DNA of 8,761 bases, taken from positions 1 to 8,761 of the forward strand of contig CAKKQL010000142.1 in NCBI GenBank assembly GCA_919902095.1, read 5' to 3'. The notes beneath the pieces are model-generated. The model made no database searches, had not been told where the DNA came from, and saw nothing but the letters and a program-made list of their open reading frames with translations. Each line of letters starts with the position of its first letter. The stretch's first letter is position 1. This DNA is from Acidiferrobacterales bacterium. Its GTDB lineage: Bacteria > Pseudomonadota > Gammaproteobacteria > Acidiferrobacterales > Sulfurifustaceae. This document shows positions 1-5,033 of this stretch, one piece after another. A program made the translations under genes and the position numbers.

Positions 1-249
1 CAGGATTCGTTCGTGGCGGGCCTGCTGGATTGCCCGCACTACACGCGCCCGGAGGTGTACGCCGGGCAACCGGTGCCGGAGGTGCTGCTCTCCGGCAACC
101 ACGAGCAAATCCGCCGCTGGCGGTTGAAGCAGATGCTGGGACGCACCTGGCTGCGCCGGCCGGAGCTGCTGGCGAAACTGGAATTGACGGACGAGCAGCG
201 CAAGCTGCTCGATGAATTTAAACGCGAACAGGGTAAAGCGGATAGCTGA
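1..249 (+). CDS. trmD: tRNA (guanine-N1-)-methyltransferase TrmD, C-terminal part
   Basis: The reading frame is open from base 1 and ends at TGA 247-249, giving the last 82 residues of a protein that is normally about 250 residues long. The translation begins [20 protein letters not shown] and contains the family signature [13 protein letters not shown], followed by the helical tail with [12 protein letters not shown]. TrmD is a cytoplasmic SPOUT-fold enzyme that uses S-adenosylmethionine to methylate G37 at N1 in tRNAs with a G at position 36, which prevents +1 frameshifting. The SAM-binding knot and the start lie outside the window. It is followed after 39 bp by rplS, the conserved end of the rpsP-rimM-trmD-rplS operon. 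The GTG at 13 is an internal valine, not a start. Nothing looks broken; identification is very secure. Confidence 0.96.
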   Translation, partial: QDSFVAGLLDCPHYTRPEVYAGQPVPEVLLSGNHEQIRRWRLKQMLGRTWLRRPELLAKLELTDEQRKLLDEFKREQGKADS

Positions 250-276
250 ACACTGGGCGCCGATAGCCAAAGAAAG

Positions 277-281
277 AGGAG
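277..281 (+). promoter_or_regulatory. Ribosome binding site of rplS
   Basis: AGGAG lies 7 nt before ATG 289, within the purine-rich run AAAGAGGAG. It is a strong Shine-Dalgarno site, as expected for a highly translated ribosomal protein gene, and it fixes the rplS start. Confidence 0.85.
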
Positions 282-288
282 TGCAACG

Positions 289-633
289 ATGGGCAATATC
301 ATTCAGGAACTCGAGTCGCGCATGATGGCGCAGGACGTCCCGGCCTTCGCGCCGGGCGACACCGTCGTCGTGCACGTGAAGGTGAAGGAAGGCGACCGCG
401 AGCGACTGCAGGCGTTCGAGGGCATGGTCATCGGCCGGCGCAACCACGGCTATAACTCCGCGTTCACCGTGCGCAAGATCTCCTACGGCGAAGGCGTCGA
501 GCGCACATTCATGCTGCACAGCCCGGCGGTGGCCAAGATCGAGGTCAAGCGCAAGGGCGACGTGCGCAGCGGCAAGCTCTATTACCTGCGCGAACTCGAA
601 GGCAAGGCCGCCCGCATCCGCGAGAAAGTCTGA
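289..633 (+). CDS. rplS: 50S ribosomal protein L19
   Basis: The product is 114 residues, the usual length for bacterial L19. Family features are visible throughout: the N-terminal stretch with [16 protein letters not shown], the central [16 protein letters not shown], the [16 protein letters not shown] segment, and the basic C-terminus [19 protein letters not shown]19 sits at the interface of the 30S and 50S subunits and contributes to inter-subunit bridges. The gene follows trmD by 39 bp and has a strong AGGAG site. It is the last gene of its operon, because an intrinsic terminator follows 31 bp after the stop. The start at 289 is preferred over the internal methionines because of the ribosome binding site and the fit to family length. 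Confidence 0.98.
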   Translation: MGNIIQELESRMMAQDVPAFAPGDTVVVHVKVKEGDRERLQAFEGMVIGRRNHGYNSAFTVRKISYGEGVERTFMLHSPAVAKIEVKRKGDVRSGKLYYLRELEGKAARIREKV

Positions 634-664
634 GCCACGGAATACCGATTTTGGGGTGTTGCAG

Positions 665-700
665 CGGCCGGTGGGGAAACCCCCGGCCGTTTTATTTTTT
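665..700 (+). terminator. Intrinsic terminator of the trmD-rplS operon
   Basis: A GC-rich stem is formed by 665-675 and 680-689. It is ten pairs with one bulged T at 672, closed by a GAAA tetraloop at 676-679. The T-rich tract TTTTATTTTTT follows at 690-700. The position 31 bp after the rplS stop, with no intervening gene, fits Rho-independent termination of the ribosomal operon. Confidence 0.92.
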
Positions 701-723
701 GGAACACCAGTAAACTGCATTGG

Positions 724-804
724 CCACAGAGGTCACAGAGAGCACAGAGGGTTGAGAGCCGGGAACCCAGCCGTTTTCTCTGTGATCTCTGTGCGCTCTG
801 TGGC
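724..804. repeat. Inverted repeat of 9-nt CACAGAG units
   Basis: The left arm (724-750) is three consecutive 9-nt units, CCACAGAGG, TCACAGAGA and GCACAGAGG. The right arm (778-804) is three units on the opposite strand, CTCTGTGAT, CTCTGTGCG and CTCTGTGGC. The arms pair over about 26 bp with only three mismatches around a spacer of about 27 bp, which itself contains a small GGG-AA-CCC dyad. A transcript could fold into one long hairpin on either strand. Similar CACAGAG-type palindromic elements are, from memory, dispersed in intergenic regions of many bacteria, but copy number here cannot be judged from one window. It lies between the rplS terminator and the next gene, 57 bp before that gene's start. 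The short ORF across it (GHRGHREHRG) merely reflects the 9-nt period. Confidence 0.85.
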
Positions 805-861
805 GGGTTTTCAGTTCGCCAGCGATTCTAAGTCGTACCCGCATCGGTTAAGCTTGCGCGC

Positions 862-2607
862 ATGCCGAAGTTCCTGCCCGTCCTGACACTGCTTGCGCTG
901 CTTGTCGCCATGCCCGTGGCGCCGGCCGCCGAACCCGACCCCGTCGCCGTGCTCATTCGCGGCGGGGCGCTGGACCTGGCGCTCAAGCGTCTGGACGAGG
1001 AGCAGGCGCGCGCCACCGCCGAACAGTGGCTGCTGCTCGAACGCCGGCGGCTTGAGCTTTATGCCGCGCGCCGTCAGTGGGACGCGCTCAGCCAGCGGGT
1101 GGACGGCGAGCCGCCCGATCTGGCGCCGGCATTCCGCCTGTGGGCGCTGGCGCAGGCCGCCGAGGCGCGGCTTGCGGTCGCCGATTCCGCCGGCGCGCGC
1201 CGCTATCTGCGCCAGCTGTTGTGGCAGCAGGAACCGGCAGCCGAGGACGTGGCGCACGCGCGCCGGCTCGTCATCCGCAGTTATCTCCTCGAAGACAATC
1301 TCGCCGACGCCCAGGCCGGCGTGCTGCGCTACAAACAGGATTACAACGTTAAAAGCGACGCCTGGCAGGTGCTGCACGCCGAAATCCTGCTGCGCGCGTC
1401 GGATTACAAGGGCGCGTTCGAGGTCCTGTCGGCCGTCGAGAGTGCCGAGGCGCGGTTGCTGCGCCTGGCCGCCGGCCTGCGCGCCGGGCTCTACAAGCCG
1501 CGCGATGCGCTGACCGAGGCCGGCAAGCTGGCCGCAAGTTTCAGGACCAACCCCGCCGCCCAGCGCCGCGCGCTGGCGATCCAGGCCGAGGCCGCCGGAC
1601 TCGCGTCCGACGAGGTCAGGCGCGCCGTGGCGCTCGAACAGGCGCTGGCGCTGCCGTCGGCCGGACCAGAAAAATTCTTCCCGCTGTCGGCGGATGACCT
1701 GTGGGCCGCCTACGAACGGTTGGCCGAGTCCATCGGCAACGAAGCCAAACTTCTGGTCGGCAACGACAACGCCTGGCTGGCGAAGGCCAAGGGCTTCACG
1801 GTCAAGGAGCCGCTCCGCGCGCGGGCGCTGTATGCCTTCCTCGGGCAGCATTCGGAATACGACGAAGTTCGTGCCAGCGCCCACCGGCTGCTGGCCGAGA
1901 GTCTTTTGAAAGACGGCCGCGGCGAAACCCTGCGCGCGCTCTATCTCCAGTCGACGCGCATGGCCGGCCCCGAGGCCGTTCCGCAAAGCGTGCGCTATCG
2001 CCTGGCCGAGATCGCGCTCGCGCAGTTCGACATGAAGCTCGCGGCGGCGCTGCTCAAGGACCTCACCGAGCCGCCCGACGGTGAGGACGCGGACATGTGG
2101 ACGCTGCGGCGTGCCCGCGCGCTGGTGTACGTGGGTGAAATCGCCGGCGCGCAGACGCTGCTCAGCGGGCTGCTCGACAAGCAGAATCCGGTGCCGCCCG
2201 AGTTTGTGCGCCATTTCCTGCAAGTGGTTTTCGACCTGCAAACTCTGGGGCGGCATGCCGAGGCGCTGGCGCTGCTTGAGAAGCTGTACGCCGGCGTGGA
2301 GTCGAAGTCGCTGCAACGCGAGCTGCTTTACTGGCGCGCGGACTCGCATGCCGCGCTCGGGCAGAATGCCGAGGCCGGCGAGCTGTACCTGCGCTCGGCG
2401 GTGTTCAACGGCGGCAATGGCGACGACCCCTGGGGCCAGACCGCGCGCTTCCATGCGGCCACGGTGCTGGCGCGCGCGGGCCTGACGACGGATGCGCGCC
2501 ACATCTATACCGCGCTTCTCAAATCCACGGCCGATCCGGCGCGCCGCGCCCAGATCGAGCGCAGCCTGCAACAGCTATGGCTAAGCAACGGTCCTACGAC
2601 GCCGTAA
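862..2607 (+). CDS. Exported helical-repeat (TPR-like) protein
   Basis: The product is 581 residues. Residues 1-23 form a classic signal peptide: MPK, a hydrophobic leucine-rich core, and a probable cleavage after APA. Export to the periplasm or outer membrane is therefore likely. The remainder is almost entirely alpha-helical, rich in Ala, Leu, Arg and Glu, with helix-turn-helix pairs that resemble tetratricopeptide repeats. The clearest lie near residues 460-515 (LGRHAEALALLEKL, then ALGQNAEAGELYLRSA) and again near 535-555. No catalytic motif is evident. TPR proteins usually act as scaffolds, but the partner here is unknown. The start at 862 is chosen because it gives the signal peptide; no good Shine-Dalgarno sequence precedes it. 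Its last 31 bp overlap the start of the alkyltransferase gene in another frame, which suggests co-transcription. A long opposite-strand ORF is a GC-rich shadow. Confidence 0.85.
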   Translation: MPKFLPVLTLLALLVAMPVAPAAEPDPVAVLIRGGALDLALKRLDEEQARATAEQWLLLERRRLELYAARRQWDALSQRVDGEPPDLAPAFRLWALAQAAEARLAVADSAGARRYLRQLLWQQEPAAEDVAHARRLVIRSYLLEDNLADAQAGVLRYKQDYNVKSDAWQVLHAEILLRASDYKGAFEVLSAVESAEARLLRLAAGLRAGLYKPRDALTEAGKLAASFRTNPAAQRRALAIQAEAAGLASDEVRRAVALEQALALPSAGPEKFFPLSADDLWAAYERLAESIGNEAKLLVGNDNAWLAKAKGFTVKEPLRARALYAFLGQHSEYDEVRASAHRLLAESLLKDGRGETLRALYLQSTRMAGPEAVPQSVRYRLAEIALAQFDMKLAAALLKDLTEPPDGEDADMWTLRRARALVYVGEIAGAQTLLSGLLDKQNPVPPEFVRHFLQVVFDLQTLGRHAEALALLEKLYAGVESKSLQRELLYWRADSHAALGQNAEAGELYLRSAVFNGGNGDDPWGQTARFHAATVLARAGLTTDARHIYTALLKSTADPARRAQIERSLQQLWLSNGPTTP

Positions 2608-3053
2608 TCGCCGCGCCCTTCGGGCGTCTCGGCATCACGCTCCGCGACGGGTTGCTCGCCGACATCGATTTTCTCGACGGCGCCAGGCCGTTGCGTGCAC
2701 CGCGCACCGCCGCCGCGCGCAACATCTGCCGCAAGCTCCACGCCTATCTGCGCAACCCGCGCCTGCGCTTCAACCTGTCGCTGGCCATTGACGGCACGGA
2801 CTTCCAGCAGCGTGTCTGGAATGCATTGCGACGTATTCCGGCGGGCAAGGTGCTTTCTTACGGCAAACTGGCGCGCCAGCTCAAGACCGGTCCGCGCGCG
2901 GTGGGCAATGCCTGCCGCGCTAATCCGATTCCGGTCGTGATTCCCTGCCATCGTGTCGTCGCGGCGAACGGTCGCGGCGGCTTCATGGGCAAGACCGGCG
3001 GGAAAGCGCTTGCCATCAAGGACTGGCTGCTGACGCATGAACGAGGCCGATAA
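2577..3053 (+). CDS. ogt: Methylated-DNA--protein-cysteine methyltransferase (Ogt/MGMT family)
   Basis: The 158-residue product carries the MGMT active site IPVVIPCHRVV, with the acceptor cysteine at residue 124. The arginine-finger and hinge segment RAVGNACRANP covers residues 107-117 (Arg107, Asn116). The DNA-binding helix region FQQRVWNALRRIPAGKVLSYGKLA precedes it (Tyr95), and the closing Glu155 of LLTHE is present. The enzyme transfers the alkyl group from O6-alkylguanine (and O4-alkylthymine) to its own cysteine, a stoichiometric suicide repair reaction. Because Cys124 is present it is not an alkyltransferase-like (ATL) protein. The N-terminal domain is short, and the loop after the active site (ANGRGGFMGKTGGKALAIKDWL) is a variant of the usual one. 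ATG 2577 overlaps the upstream gene by 31 bp and has no strong ribosome binding site, so translational coupling is likely. Its end overlaps xerD by 17 bp. The symbol is a family-level call. Confidence 0.93.
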   Translation: MAKQRSYDAVIAAPFGRLGITLRDGLLADIDFLDGARPLRAPRTAAARNICRKLHAYLRNPRLRFNLSLAIDGTDFQQRVWNALRRIPAGKVLSYGKLARQLKTGPRAVGNACRANPIPVVIPCHRVVAANGRGGFMGKTGGKALAIKDWLLTHERGR

Positions 3054-3933
3054 GGCGCTCATCGAACGCTTCCACGACATGCTCTGGCTCGAACAGGGCC
3101 TGAGCGGGAATACGCTCGACGCCTACCGGAGCGATCTCGAAGGTCTGGCGAAGTGGCTCGCCCCGCGCGGCACGTTACTCGTCGGCGTGACCCGTGCCGA
3201 CCTCTTCAGCTACCTCGAACACTGCGTCAACAAGGGCTCGGGCGCGCGCACCACGGCGCGGCTGCTTTCGAGCCTGCGGCGGTTCTACCGCTATCTGATT
3301 CGCGAAAAGGCGGTGGATGCCGACCCCACGGCGCTCATCGAGGCGCCCAAGCTCGGCCGGCCGTTGCCGAAGTCGCTTACCGAAGAACAGGTCGAGAAGC
3401 TTTTGCAGGCGCCTGACATCGCCAAACCACGCGGCCTGCGCGACCGCGCCATGCTCGAAATGCTCTATGCCACCGGCCTGCGTGTTTCCGAACTCATAGG
3501 GTTGATGTCGTCGCAGGTAAACCTTATAGAAGGTGTCGTGCGCGTCATCGGCAAGGGCGACAAGGAGCGGCTGGTGCCGCTGGGCGAGGAGGCGATTAAA
3601 TGGATTAACCGCTTCATCGCCGAAGGGCGTCCGGACCTGACCCGGCGCAAGACCACGCCGGTGCTGTTCCCCGGCAATCGCGGCGAGCCGCTGACGCGCC
3701 AGGCGTTCTGGCACAACATCAAGCGCTATGCGCGTGTTGCGGACATCAAGACCGCGCTGTCACCGCACACCCTGCGCCATGCGTTCGCGACGCACCTGCT
3801 TAACCACGGCGCCGATCTGCGCGTGGTCCAGATGCTGCTCGGGCACTCGGATTTGTCCACGACGCAGATTTACACGCATGTCGCCAGCGAGCGGTTGAAG
3901 AGCCTGCATGCGAAGCATCATCCGAGGGGATAA
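3037..3933 (+). CDS. xerD: Site-specific tyrosine recombinase XerD
   Basis: The product is 298 residues, the standard XerD length. The N-terminal core-binding domain covers about residues 1-105, with FHDMLWLEQGLSGNTLDAYRSDL. The catalytic domain follows with all active-site residues in order: Arg149 in ATGLRVSEL, Lys173 in GKGDKERLVPLG, His244 and Arg247 in SPHTLRHAFATHLLNHG, His270 in LLGHSDLSTTQIYTH, and the nucleophile Tyr279. XerD acts with XerC and FtsK at the dif site to resolve chromosome dimers before division. The N-terminus and the overall sequence resemble XerD more than XerC. ATG 3037 overlaps the end of the alkyltransferase gene by 17 bp, with no clear ribosome binding site, which fits translational coupling. 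The TAA stop abuts a perfect 13-bp hairpin. Housekeeping XerD is favoured over an integron or phage integrase, and no attachment site was seen. Confidence 0.95.
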   Translation: MNEADKALIERFHDMLWLEQGLSGNTLDAYRSDLEGLAKWLAPRGTLLVGVTRADLFSYLEHCVNKGSGARTTARLLSSLRRFYRYLIREKAVDADPTALIEAPKLGRPLPKSLTEEQVEKLLQAPDIAKPRGLRDRAMLEMLYATGLRVSELIGLMSSQVNLIEGVVRVIGKGDKERLVPLGEEAIKWINRFIAEGRPDLTRRKTTPVLFPGNRGEPLTRQAFWHNIKRYARVADIKTALSPHTLRHAFATHLLNHGADLRVVQMLLGHSDLSTTQIYTHVASERLKSLHAKHHPRG

Positions 3934-3961
3934 TTTGAGGTCGCAAAATGCGACCTCAAAT
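3933..3961. repeat. Perfect 13-bp interrupted palindrome after xerD
   Basis: ATTTGAGGTCGCA (3933-3945) is followed by AAA and then its exact reverse complement, TGCGACCTCAAAT (3949-3961). The palindrome begins on the last base of the xerD stop codon. No T-tract follows on either strand, so it is not a textbook intrinsic terminator. It could be a protein-binding operator, an mRNA 3'-end stabilising hairpin, or part of a dispersed element. A smaller overlapping dyad, AAATCA (3958-3963) with TGATTT (3971-3976), extends it. See the related palindrome at 4000-4024. Confidence 0.85.
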
Positions 3962-3999
3962 CACAAATTCTGATTTAGAGGGTATCTGTAGAGACTGTT

Positions 4000-4024
4000 T
4001 TAGGATCACAGTTTGTGATCTTAA
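4000..4024. repeat. Second, related interrupted palindrome
   Basis: TTAGGATCACA (4000-4010), the spacer GTT, and TGTGATCTTAA (4014-4024) pair over 11 positions with one G-T wobble. The half-site differs from that of the 3933-3961 palindrome only by purine transitions, so both fit TTRRGRTCRCA-N3-TGYGAYCYYAA. The centres are 65 bp apart. It lies 66 bp before the DUF3617 gene start and could be an operator for it, though no regulator gene is adjacent. Confidence 0.75.
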
Positions 4025-4078
4025 TGTCCGGACAAAAGGAATAAACTGGGCGAAGCATTATCCGGTATATTTTCATGA

Positions 4079-4084
4079 GGGAGG
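4079..4084 (+). promoter_or_regulatory. Ribosome binding site deciding the DUF3617 gene start
   Basis: GGGAGG lies 5 nt before ATG 4090. The upstream in-frame ATG at 4075 overlaps this region and has no ribosome binding site of its own. The site therefore favours 4090, which also places the hydrophobic signal-peptide core directly after the start. Confidence 0.8.
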
Positions 4085-4089
4085 CCGCC

Positions 4090-4599
4090 ATGCGTTACCT
4101 TGTTTCCGCTTTGATCGTTGCCCTGACTCTGCCCGGCCTCGTGCAGGCCGACATGCCCAAACGCAAGCCCGGGTTGTGGGAAATCAAGATGACCTCCGAT
4201 GCCGGGCGCGGCGGCGGGCCGATGGTGTCGCAGCACTGCATTGACGCCAAGACCGATGACCTGTTGCAGCAGCGTGCGCAGGGGATAGGTAAGCAGGAAT
4301 GCAGCAAGAACAGCGTACGGCGCGAGGGCGGGAAGACGATCGCGGAATCGGTCTGTAAGTTCGGCGACACGACCACCACTACCCGCTCCGTCATGAGCGG
4401 CGACTTTACCTCGAATTATCGCGGCGAGATTTACTCCACCTACAGCCCGCCGATGATGGGCATGAAGGAGGCACGCTCGGTGATCGAGGCCAAATGGCTC
4501 GGTGCCTGCAAGCCCGGTCAGAAGCCCGGCGACGTTACCATGCCCGGCGCGGGAAATTTCAACATGAACGACATGATGAAAAACTTGCCCAACCGGTAG
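4090..4599 (+). CDS. Exported DUF3617-type protein
   Basis: From ATG 4090 the product is 169 residues; an in-frame ATG at 4075 would add five. Residues 1-20 form a signal peptide with a hydrophobic core and a likely cut after VQA, so the protein is probably periplasmic. The mature part opens with the family hallmark RKPGLWEIKM (Trp30). It then shows SQHCID, QECSKNSVRREGGK, ESVCKFGDTTTTTRSVMSGDF, and a C-terminal WLGACKPGQKPGDVTMPG. Four cysteines (50, 71, 89, 140) could make two disulfides in the oxidising periplasm. The architecture matches DUF3617 proteins, which are common in Proteobacteria and have no established function as far as I know. It stands alone after xerD, separated by an AT-richer stretch with two palindromes, so it may have its own promoter. 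No clear promoter motif could be assigned. Confidence 0.85.
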   Translation: MRYLVSALIVALTLPGLVQADMPKRKPGLWEIKMTSDAGRGGGPMVSQHCIDAKTDDLLQQRAQGIGKQECSKNSVRREGGKTIAESVCKFGDTTTTTRSVMSGDFTSNYRGEIYSTYSPPMMGMKEARSVIEAKWLGACKPGQKPGDVTMPGAGNFNMNDMMKNLPNR

Positions 4600-4625
4600 G
4601 AGCATCCCGCTGGCATAACTTCGGG

Positions 4626-4631
4626 TATACT
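4626..4631 (+). promoter_or_regulatory. Possible -10 box before the 46-residue gene
   Basis: TATACT matches the sigma-70 -10 consensus at five of six positions and lies 30 nt before ATG 4656, allowing a short leader that contains the ribosome binding site at 4645-4648. No convincing -35 box is seen 16-18 nt upstream, so this is a weak call. Confidence 0.35.
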
Positions 4632-4655
4632 TGCCTTCAGTTACGGAGATTGTTC

Positions 4656-4796
4656 ATGGGCGCGATTCCTTTTAGCCACTTCTGCAAGTACCACTCGAAG
4701 GAGACAGTGCGCTTGTTGCGTAGTCCTAAGAACGCCAAGAGGCTGCGCGAGTCGGTCGCCGAAATCGAGGCCGAGATTGCCCGTCGGAAGCGTTGA
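4656..4796 (+). CDS. 46-residue protein resembling the YefM/Phd antitoxin C-terminus
   Basis: The short gene starts at ATG 4656 with GGAG 7 nt upstream and ends at TGA 4794-4796. Residues 14-41, SKETVRLLRSPKNAKRLRES followed by VAEIEAEI, resemble the tail of YefM-type antitoxins, recalled for E. coli as [20 protein letters not shown]. That tail is the segment that wraps and blocks the YoeB ribonuclease toxin. The N-terminal Phd/YefM DNA-binding domain is absent. The 56 bp before the start cannot hold it, and no toxin gene follows. The protein is basic at its end (ARRKR). It may be a solo toxin-neutralising peptide, a decayed antitoxin, or an unrelated helical protein. The ribosome binding site and intact frame favour real expression. 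Function is inferred from a short similarity only. Confidence 0.6.
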   Translation: MGAIPFSHFCKYHSKETVRLLRSPKNAKRLRESVAEIEAEIARRKR

Positions 4797-4848
4797 GTTT
4801 TTCAGGATTACACGCGCTGAGGAAGACTACACCTACAAGAGTATTGCT

Positions 4849-4855
4849 AAAGGAG
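4849..4855 (+). promoter_or_regulatory. Ribosome binding site supporting a TTG start
   Basis: AAAGGAG lies 7 nt before TTG 4863 and is close to a perfect Shine-Dalgarno sequence. It is the main reason for accepting a TTG start for the small gene that follows. Confidence 0.85.
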
Positions 4856-4862
4856 CGACAAG

Positions 4863-5024
4863 TTGGCAAAACCAAATTTTCAATACGAAAAGCGTCAGCG
4901 GGATTTGGCGAAGAAAAAGAAGAACGAAGAAAAGCGGCTGCGCAAGCTGGAGAAGAAAAGCCTGAAGTCCGGCGAGGTTCCGGAGCAGTCACCGGACGCG
5001 GGAACGGAAAAGGCGCCGGAGTAA
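4863..5024 (+). CDS. 53-residue lysine-rich coiled protein, TTG start
   Basis: Reading from TTG 4863 to TAA 5022-5024 gives 53 residues beginning MAKPNFQYEKRQRDLAKKKK. The central part, about residues 8-35, is a highly charged Lys/Glu/Arg helix with leucines at Leu15, Leu26 and Leu29. The tail from residue 36 is rich in Pro, Glu and Gly and probably disordered. Small proteins starting MAKPN and followed by an EKRQ-type lysine-rich helix are, from memory, common uncharacterised proteins in Proteobacteria. The near-perfect AAAGGAG site at 7 nt spacing supports the unusual start codon. No ATG or GTG is available in this frame at the front, so callers limited to those codons would miss it. The function is unknown; the charge suggests nucleic acid or ribosome contact, which is a guess. 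It ends 9 bp from the convergent rep stop. Confidence 0.8.
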   Translation: MAKPNFQYEKRQRDLAKKKKNEEKRLRKLEKKSLKSGEVPEQSPDAGTEKAPE

Positions 5025-5033
5025 GTTTCTGGA

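Noticed and set aside
724..804. CRISPR-like repeats
   Set aside because: The units are 9 nt and directly adjacent, with inverted arms. There are no unique spacers of 30 nt or more and no cas genes.
656..886. 76-codon ORF over the terminator and palindromic element
   Set aside because: Its repeated HRG/HRE peptide results from the 9-nt units; it begins before the terminator hairpin and has no ribosome binding site.
811..2571. 586-codon minus-strand ORF opposite the TPR gene
   Set aside because: It is the antisense shadow of a GC-rich gene. The translation is rich in Arg, Gln and Gly with no domain, whereas the plus strand has a signal peptide and TPR-like helices.
3933..3961. Intrinsic terminator for xerD
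   Set aside because: The stem is perfect, but no T-run follows on either strand, so I listed it as a palindrome and left its role open.
3948..4244. 98-codon ORF starting in the palindrome after xerD
   Set aside because: No ribosome binding site, start codon at the palindrome loop, and its second half overlaps the DUF3617 gene in another frame.
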